Source of the DNA: Actinomycetes bacterium
GTDB lineage: Bacteria; Actinomycetota; Actinomycetes; Actinomycetales; Cellulomonadaceae
Direction: 5' to 3'
Length of the DNA stretch: 9,266 bases
Assembly: GCA_023388235.1 (NCBI GenBank)
Contig: JAEWGQ010000382.1
Span: 1-9,266 of the forward strand
Part shown: one piece after another, positions 3,771-9,266 of the stretch
Layout of the letters: every line of letters starts with the position of its first letter
How positions within the stretch are numbered: position 1 is the first letter of the stretch
Translations under genes and position numbers: made by a program
The notes under the pieces: generated by a model
The model's input: only the letters and a program-made list of their open reading frames with translations
Databases searched by the model: none
What the model was told of the DNA's origin: nothing

Positions 3771-6700
3771 GTGAACCCCACCCGACCCGACGCCCCCGGC
3801 CTGGACTCCCCGGCGGCCGACGCCCTGCTGCGCCTCGGCCGGCACCTGCGGCGCGGCACCGTGTCCGACGACCTGCGGACGCTCTACCAGATCGGCGGCC
3901 GCGAGGCCGACACCTTCTACCGGGACCGCTGGTCGCACGACAAGGTGGTGCGCTCGACCCACGGCGTGAACTGCACGGGCTCGTGCTCGTGGAAGGTCTA
4001 CGTCAAGGACGGGATCATCACCTGGGAGGCGCAGCAGACCGACTACCCGTCGGTCGGCCCCGACCGGCCGGAGTACGAGCCCCGCGGCTGCCCGCGGGGG
4101 GCGGCGTTCAGCTGGTACACCTACTCGCCGACGCGGGTGCGCTACCCGTACGTGCGCGGGGTGCTGCTGGAGCTGTACCGGGAGGCGAAGGCCCGCACGG
4201 GCGGCGACCCGGTGGCGGCGTGGGCGAGCATCGTCGACGACCCCGCGACCGCCCGGCGGTACAAGGAGGTCCGCGGCAAGGGCGGCCTGGTCCGGGCGAC
4301 GTGGGACGAGGCGGTCGAGATGGTCGCCGCCGCGCAGGTGCACACGATCCGCCGCTACGGCCCGGACCGGATCGCGGGCTTCTCGCCCATCCCGGCGATG
4401 TCGATGGTGTCCCACGGGGCCGGCGCCCGGTACCACGCGCTGCTCGGGGCGCCGATGCTGTCGTTCTACGACTGGTACGCCGACCTGCCCGTCGCGTCGC
4501 CGCAGGTGTTCGGCGACCAGACGGACGTGCCGGAGTCCGGCGACTGGTGGGACGCGGGCTACCTCATCATGTGGGGCTCGAACCTGCCCGTGACCCGCAC
4601 GCCGGACGCGCACTGGATGGCGGAGGCGCGGTACCGGGGGCAGAAGGTCGTGGCGGTGTCGCCCGACTACGCGGACAACGTGAAGTTCGCCGACGAGTGG
4701 CTCGCGGCCGCCCCGGGGACGGACGGCGCCCTGGCGATGGCGATGGGGCACGTGGTGCTCCGGGAGTTCTTCGTCGAGCGGCAGGTGCCGTACTTCCGGG
4801 ACTACGTGCGCCGCTACACCGACCTGCCGTTCCTCGTGCGGCTGGACCGCACCGAGGCGGGGTACGTCCCCGGCAAGTTCCTCACCGCGGAGGACCTGCC
4901 GGGCGCCGAGGCGCGCAGCGAGAACGCGGCGTTCAAGACCGTGCTGGTCGACGCGGCCACGGGCGCCCCGGCGGTCCCGGGCGGGTCGCTCGGGTTCCAC
5001 TACGGCGAGCAGGGCGCGGGGCGGTGGAACCTCGACCTGGGCGACATCGACCCGCAGCTGTCCGTCGCGGACGACCCCGCGGCGCAGGAGCCCGTCACGG
5101 TGCTGCTCCCGCGGTTCGACGCCGTCGACGGCACGCCGGGCACGGTACTGCGCGGGGTGCCGGTGCGGCGGGTGGGCGACCACCTGGTGACGTCGGTGTA
5201 CGACCTGGTGCTCGCCCAGTACGGCGTCGGCCGGCCCGGCCTGCCGGGCGAGTGGCCCACCGGGTACGACGACCCGACGCAGGGCTGCACGCCCGCGTGG
5301 CAGGAGCAGTTCACCGGCGTCCCCGCCGCGAAGGCGGAGCGCATCGGCCGCGAGTTCGCCGCGAACGCCGAGGAGTCGCGCGGCCGGTCCATGATCGTCA
5401 TGGGCGCGGGGACCAACCACTGGTTCCACTCCGACACGATCTACCGCGCGTTCCTCGCGCTGACCACGCTGACCGGCTGCCAGGGCGTGAACGGCGGCGG
5501 CTGGGCGCACTACGTCGGCCAGGAGAAGGTGCGGCCCGTGACCGGGCACGCGCACTACGCGAACGCCCTCGACTGGGCCCGCCCCGCCCGCACCATGATC
5601 CAGACCGCCTACTGGTACCTGCACAGCGACCAGTTCCGGTACGACCCGTTCGGCGCGGACAGCCTGTCCTCGGCCGCGCCGGCGGCGGGCGGCGGGCGGC
5701 TCGCGGGCCGCAGCACGGCGGACGTCATCGCGCTGTCCGCGCGGCTCGGCTGGATGCCGTCGTACCCGACGTTCGACCGGAACCCGCTCGACCTCGCCGA
5801 CGACGTCGCGGCGTCGGGCCGGCCGGCGGCGGAGCTCGTGCCGGAGCTGCTGACGTCCGGGGCGCTGCGGTTCGCCGCGGAGGACCCGGACGCGCCGGAG
5901 AACTTCCCCCGGGTGCTGACGATCTGGCGCGCGAACCTGCTCGGGTCGTCCGCCAAGGGCGACGAGTACTTCCTGCACCACCTGCTCGGCACCGACTCGA
6001 ACCTGCGCGCCACCGAGGCGCCACCGGACGCGCGGCCCCGGGAGGTGACCTGGCGGGACGAGGCCCCGACCGGGAAGCTCGACCTGCTGGTCACGCTCGA
6101 CTTCCGGATGACGAGCACGACCGTCTACTCGGACGTCGTGCTGCCGGCGGCGACCTGGTACGAGAAGCACGACCTGAGCACGACGGACATGCACCCGTTC
6201 GTGAACTCGTTCAGCCCGGCGATCGCCCCGCCGTGGCAGACGCGCACCGACTTCGAGATCTTCCAGACGCTCGCCCGCCGGTTCAGCGCGCTCGCCGCGG
6301 ACCACCTGGGGGTGCGGCAGGACCTGGTCGCGGTGCCGCTGACCCACGACACCCCGGACGAGCTCGCCACCCCGCACGGCCGCGTCCGGGACTGGAAGGC
6401 GGGGGAGTGCGACCCGGTGCCCGGCGTCACCATGCCGAAGCTCGTGGTGGTCGAGCGGGACTACGGCGCGATCGGCGCGAAGATGGCGGCGCTCGGCCCG
6501 CTGCTCGACACCCTCGGCACGACCACGAAGGGCGTGACCTACGACGTCCGGGCGGAGGTCGAGCGCCTCGGGCGGCTGAACGGGGTCGTGCGCGGCGGCG
6601 CCGCGGCCGGCCGGCCGTCGCTCGCCCGCGACCTCGACGTCTGCGAGGCGATCCTCACGCTGTCCGGCACCACGAACGGCCGGCTCGCGGTGCAGGGGTT

Positions 6701-7490
6701 CCACACGCTCGAGAAGCGCACCGGGCGCCCGATGGCGGACCTCGCCGCCGAGCACGAGGGCAAGCAGGTGACGTTCCGCGACACCCAGGCGGCGCCCGTG
6801 CCGGTCATCACCTCCCCGGAGTGGTCCGGCTCGGAGAGCGGCGGTCGGCGCTACTCGCCGTTCACCATCAACGTCGAGCGGCTGCGGCCCTGGCACACGC
6901 TCACCGGGCGGCAGCACCTGTTCCTCGACCACGACTGGATGACCGAGCTCGGCGAGAACCTGCCGGTGTTCCGGCCGCCGCTGAACATGTCGGCGCTGTT
7001 CGGGGAGCCCGCCATCGGCGAGACCGGCGAGCTCGGCGTCACGCTGCGGTACCTCACCCCGCACAACAAGTGGTCCATCCACTCCGAGTACCAGGACAAC
7101 CTGTTCATGCTGTCGCTGTCCCGCGGCGGTCCGCTGCTGTGGATGAGCGACCGCGACGCCGCGACCATCGGCGTCGCCGACAACGACTGGGTCGAGGCGG
7201 TGAACCGCAACGGCGTGGTCGTCGCCCGCGCGGTCGTGTCGCACCGGATGCCCGCGGGGACGGTCTACATGCACCACGCGCAGGACCGGCTGATCGACGT
7301 CCCGCTGTCGGAGACGACCGGGCGGCGCGGCGGCATCCACAACTCGCTCACCCGGCTGCTCATCAAGCCGACCCACCTGGTCGGCGGGTACGCGCAGCTG
7401 TCCTACGCGTTCAACTACCTCGGTCCGACGGGCAACCAGCGCGACGAGGTCACCGTGGTCCGCCGGCGGTCGCAGGAGGTGCAGTACTGA
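3771..7490 (+). CDS. narG: Respiratory nitrate reductase alpha subunit NarG
   Basis: A 1239-aa catalytic subunit that reduces nitrate to nitrite at a Mo-bis-MGD centre on the cytoplasmic face of the membrane. The GTG start follows GGAGG (3759-3763) by 7 bases. The FS0 [4Fe-4S] ligands are His64, Cys68, Cys72 and Cys107 (RSTHGVNCTGSCSWK and EPRGCPRG), with the histidine typical of NarG. Asp234 in SFYDWYADLP is the molybdenum ligand, equivalent to E. coli Asp222. Long blocks match E. coli NarG from memory: GPDRIAGFSPIPAMSM, GDQTDVPESGDWW, GWAHYVGQEKVRP, VLPAATWYEKHDLSTTDMHPF, and GGIHNSLTRLLIKPTH near the C-terminus. Length is normal for the family (~1,240). There is no Tat signal at the N-terminus, consistent with cytoplasmic orientation and not the Nap type. 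An Ala/Gly-rich stretch near residues 636-648 is the most variable part. The stop overlaps the narH start by one base. Confidence 0.98.
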   Translation: MNPTRPDAPGLDSPAADALLRLGRHLRRGTVSDDLRTLYQIGGREADTFYRDRWSHDKVVRSTHGVNCTGSCSWKVYVKDGIITWEAQQTDYPSVGPDRPEYEPRGCPRGAAFSWYTYSPTRVRYPYVRGVLLELYREAKARTGGDPVAAWASIVDDPATARRYKEVRGKGGLVRATWDEAVEMVAAAQVHTIRRYGPDRIAGFSPIPAMSMVSHGAGARYHALLGAPMLSFYDWYADLPVASPQVFGDQTDVPESGDWWDAGYLIMWGSNLPVTRTPDAHWMAEARYRGQKVVAVSPDYADNVKFADEWLAAAPGTDGALAMAMGHVVLREFFVERQVPYFRDYVRRYTDLPFLVRLDRTEAGYVPGKFLTAEDLPGAEARSENAAFKTVLVDAATGAPAVPGGSLGFHYGEQGAGRWNLDLGDIDPQLSVADDPAAQEPVTVLLPRFDAVDGTPGTVLRGVPVRRVGDHLVTSVYDLVLAQYGVGRPGLPGEWPTGYDDPTQGCTPAWQEQFTGVPAAKAERIGREFAANAEESRGRSMIVMGAGTNHWFHSDTIYRAFLALTTLTGCQGVNGGGWAHYVGQEKVRPVTGHAHYANALDWARPARTMIQTAYWYLHSDQFRYDPFGADSLSSAAPAAGGGRLAGRSTADVIALSARLGWMPSYPTFDRNPLDLADDVAASGRPAAELVPELLTSGALRFAAEDPDAPENFPRVLTIWRANLLGSSAKGDEYFLHHLLGTDSNLRATEAPPDARPREVTWRDEAPTGKLDLLVTLDFRMTSTTVYSDVVLPAATWYEKHDLSTTDMHPFVNSFSPAIAPPWQTRTDFEIFQTLARRFSALAADHLGVRQDLVAVPLTHDTPDELATPHGRVRDWKAGECDPVPGVTMPKLVVVERDYGAIGAKMAALGPLLDTLGTTTKGVTYDVRAEVERLGRLNGVVRGGAAAGRPSLARDLDVCEAILTLSGTTNGRLAVQGFHTLEKRTGRPMADLAAEHEGKQVTFRDTQAAPVPVITSPEWSGSESGGRRYSPFTINVERLRPWHTLTGRQHLFLDHDWMTELGENLPVFRPPLNMSALFGEPAIGETGELGVTLRYLTPHNKWSIHSEYQDNLFMLSLSRGGPLLWMSDRDAATIGVADNDWVEAVNRNGVVVARAVVSHRMPAGTVYMHHAQDRLIDVPLSETTGRRGGIHNSLTRLLIKPTHLVGGYAQLSYAFNYLGPTGNQRDEVTVVRRRSQEVQY

Positions 7491-9166
7491 TGCGTGTGAT
7501 GGCGCAGATGGCCATGGTCATGAACCTCGACAAGTGCATCGGGTGCCACACCTGCTCGGTGACCTGCAAGCAGGCGTGGACGAACCGCGCCGGCACCGAG
7601 TACGTCTGGTTCAACAACGTCGAGACCCGGCCCGGCCAGGGCTACCCCCGCACCTACGAGGACCAGGACCGGTGGGAGGGCGGCTGGACGCTGAACCGCC
7701 GCGGCCGGCTCCAGCTCAAGGCCGGCGGGCGCGTGAAGAACCTGCTGACGATCTTCGCGAGCCCCAAGCAGCCGTCCATCGACGAGTACTACGAGCCGTG
7801 GACGTACGACTACGAGAACCTGACGAACGCGCCGCTGCAGGAGCACAGCCCCGTCGCGCGCCCGAAGTCGCTGCTCAGCGGCCAGGACATGGCCGTGCGC
7901 TGGTCCGCGAACTGGGACGACGACCTCGGCGGCGGGCCCGTGCTGACCGCCCGCGACCCCGTGCTGCGCAAGGTGTCCGAGCAGGTGAAGCTCGAGTTCG
8001 AGCAGACGTTCATGTTCTACCTGCCGCGCATCTGCGAGCACTGCCTCAACCCGGCGTGCGTCGCGTCGTGCCCGTCGGGCGCCATGTACAAGCGGGCCGA
8101 GGACGGCATCGTGCTGGTCGACCAGGACCAGTGCCGGGGCTGGCGCATGTGCGTCACCGGGTGCCCGTACATGAAGGTCTACTTCAACCACAAGACCGGC
8201 AAGGCCGAGAAGTGCACGCTGTGCTACCCGCGCCTGGAGGTCGGGCTGCCGACGGTGTGCTCGGAGACCTGCGTCGGCCGGCTGCGGTACCTGGGCATCG
8301 TGCTGTACGACGCCGACCGCGTGCTGGAGGCCGCGTCCGTCGAGGACCCGCGCGACCTGCTCGACGCGCAGCGCTCGGTCCTGCTGGACCCGCACGACCC
8401 CGAGGTCGTGCGCGCGGCCCGGGAGTCGGGCATCCCGGAGGACTGGGTCACGGCCGCCCAGGCGTCGCCGATCTGGCGGCTCATCGCGGAGTACCAGGTG
8501 GCCCTGCCGCTGCACCCGGAGTACCGGACCATGCCGATGGTCTGGTACATCCCGCCGCTGTCGCCGGTCGTCGACGTGGTCAAGGACACCGGCGAGGACG
8601 CGGAGGACCGCGGCAACCTGTTCGCGGCCATCGACACGCTGCGCATCCCCGTCGAGTACCTCGCCAACCTCTTCACCGCCGGCGACACCGAGCCGGTCGA
8701 CCGGGTCCTGAAGAAGCTCGCGGCGATGCGGTCCTACATGCGCGACATCAACCTCGGCCGGGACCCCGATGACACCATCCCGGCCTCCGTCGGCATGGAC
8801 GGCGAGTCGATGTACGAGATGTTCCGGCTGCTGGCGCTCGCCAAGTACGACGAGCGCTACGTGATCCCCCCGGCGCACGCCGAGCAGGCGCACGCGCTCG
8901 AGGAGACGGCCACCGAGTGTCCCGTCAGCGAGTACGGCGGCGGCCAGCAGGACCTGTTCGGCGAGGGGTCGGGCTATCCGACGCCGGTCGCGGTCGAGAA
9001 CTTCCAGATGCTCAGGAACCGCCAGACCGCGGAGACCAGCGACGAGCTCGTCGGGGGCGGGTCGAAGGCAGGACGCGTCAACCTGCTCAACTGGGACGGT
9101 CGCGGCACGCCGGAGGGCCTGTTCCCACCGCGCCGGGACGAGGCCGCGGCGGACCGGGACGCGTGA
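7490..9166 (+). CDS. narH: Respiratory nitrate reductase beta subunit NarH
   Basis: A 558-aa iron-sulfur subunit that passes electrons from membrane NarI hemes to NarG. Four ferredoxin-like clusters are visible: Cys16/19/22/26 (CIGCHTCSVTC); Cys182/185/190/194 (CEHCLNPACVASC); Cys215/221/225 with Trp218 in CRGWRMCVTGC; and Cys242/245/257/261 (CTLCYP...CSETC). The tryptophan replacing a fourth cysteine marks the [3Fe-4S] cluster of NarH. The middle LPLHPEYRTMPMVWYIPPLSP is a family hallmark. The start overlaps the narG stop (TGATG), and AGGAGG at 7474-7479 lies 10 bases upstream. Several further Met codons follow at residues 4, 7, 9 and 11, but alignment with E. coli MKIRSQVGMVLNLDKC supports the first. 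The protein is longer than E. coli NarH (512 aa), mainly through an acidic/Gly-rich C-terminal tail from about residue 475. The stop overlaps narJ. Confidence 0.98.
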   Translation: MRVMAQMAMVMNLDKCIGCHTCSVTCKQAWTNRAGTEYVWFNNVETRPGQGYPRTYEDQDRWEGGWTLNRRGRLQLKAGGRVKNLLTIFASPKQPSIDEYYEPWTYDYENLTNAPLQEHSPVARPKSLLSGQDMAVRWSANWDDDLGGGPVLTARDPVLRKVSEQVKLEFEQTFMFYLPRICEHCLNPACVASCPSGAMYKRAEDGIVLVDQDQCRGWRMCVTGCPYMKVYFNHKTGKAEKCTLCYPRLEVGLPTVCSETCVGRLRYLGIVLYDADRVLEAASVEDPRDLLDAQRSVLLDPHDPEVVRAARESGIPEDWVTAAQASPIWRLIAEYQVALPLHPEYRTMPMVWYIPPLSPVVDVVKDTGEDAEDRGNLFAAIDTLRIPVEYLANLFTAGDTEPVDRVLKKLAAMRSYMRDINLGRDPDDTIPASVGMDGESMYEMFRLLALAKYDERYVIPPAHAEQAHALEETATECPVSEYGGGQQDLFGEGSGYPTPVAVENFQMLRNRQTAETSDELVGGGSKAGRVNLLNWDGRGTPEGLFPPRRDEAAADRDA

Positions 9167-9266
9167 TGTTCCGCCGTACCAGGACCAGGTTCCGCCCGGA
9201 CGCCGTCCGGCCGGTCTGGGCGGCCGCCTCGGCGCTGCTCGACTACCCGACGGCCGAGCTCCAGGC
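9166..9266 (+). CDS. narJ: Nitrate reductase assembly chaperone NarJ, first 33 codons (3' end outside window)
   Basis: ATG at 9166 overlaps the narH TGA (TGATG) and opens a frame that runs off the window edge. The 33 visible residues begin MFRRTRTRFRPDAVRP, then VWAAASALLDYPTAELQ. Actinobacterial NarJ proteins typically open with a similar helix followed by LLxYP. NarJ is a dedicated chaperone that binds apo-NarG, helps load the molybdenum cofactor and clusters, and is not part of the final enzyme. The identification rests on position after narH, the coupled start and the short LLDYP motif. No strong Shine-Dalgarno is seen, which fits translational coupling. Confidence 0.85.
   Translation, partial: MFRRTRTRFRPDAVRPVWAAASALLDYPTAELQ

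Noticed and set aside
3660..7376. Very long minus-strand open frame (over 1,200 codons) antisense to narG
   Set aside because: The translation is Arg/Pro/Gly/His/Val-rich low-complexity protein mirroring narG codons. Stop codons are rare in this frame because of GC bias. The sense strand encodes an unmistakable NarG.
3983..7489. In-frame upstream extension of narH through narG
   Set aside because: It is an alternate-frame shadow of narG. The narH start at 7490 gives the family N-terminus and the coupled TGATG overlap.
7415..8893. Long minus-strand frame antisense to narH
   Set aside because: Low-complexity Arg/Val/His/Leu translation, with no ribosome site or recognisable domain. narH on the other strand is certain.

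Overview
The window is very GC-rich double-stranded DNA with strong third-position G/C bias, GTG as well as ATG starts, GGAGG-type ribosome sites and tightly packed genes. This points to a high-GC actinobacterium. The NarK/NarG/NarH sequences and the operon order fit facultative Micrococcales (Cellulomonas-like), but the genus is an inference and nothing here proves it.

Layout. Positions 3-284 (+) are the 3' end of a gene whose product carries a DUF6011-like cysteine motif. Positions 352-945 (-) encode a classical TetR regulator. Facing away from it, 1027-1815 (+) encodes an unusual TetR-like protein with its HTH in the middle. The two are separated by a promoter/operator region with a perfect 12-bp palindrome. 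A small STAS-domain (anti-sigma antagonist) gene follows at 1828-2154 (-), convergent with the second TetR-like gene. The two convergent genes end inside two tandem copies of a 16-bp repeat.

From about 2155 the window is the control region and structural genes of a respiratory nitrate reductase operon: narK (2389-3693), narG (3771-7490), narH (7490-9166) and the first 33 codons of narJ (9166 to the edge). narG/narH and narH/narJ overlap by one base (TGATG), and narI presumably follows outside the window. NarK exchanges nitrate and nitrite across the membrane. NarG (Mo-bisMGD and FS0 cluster) reduces nitrate on the cytoplasmic face, and NarH carries electrons through four Fe-S clusters from the missing NarI. 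NarJ is the assembly chaperone.

The 234-bp divergent region between the STAS gene and narK is the most structured non-coding DNA here. It holds an 18-bp perfect palindrome beside the STAS start, a strong 11-bp-arm hairpin embedded in repeated GGGGTGC half-sites, a Crp/GlxR-type box (GTGA-N6-TCACA), and a 16-codon leader ORF whose stop overlaps the narK start (ATGA). The proteins belong to known families. The novelty candidates are the regulatory architecture and the TetR-like protein with a duplicated effector-domain-like segment. No RNA genes, CRISPR arrays, insertion sequences or phage genes were seen, and no gene-free stretch exceeds 300 bases.
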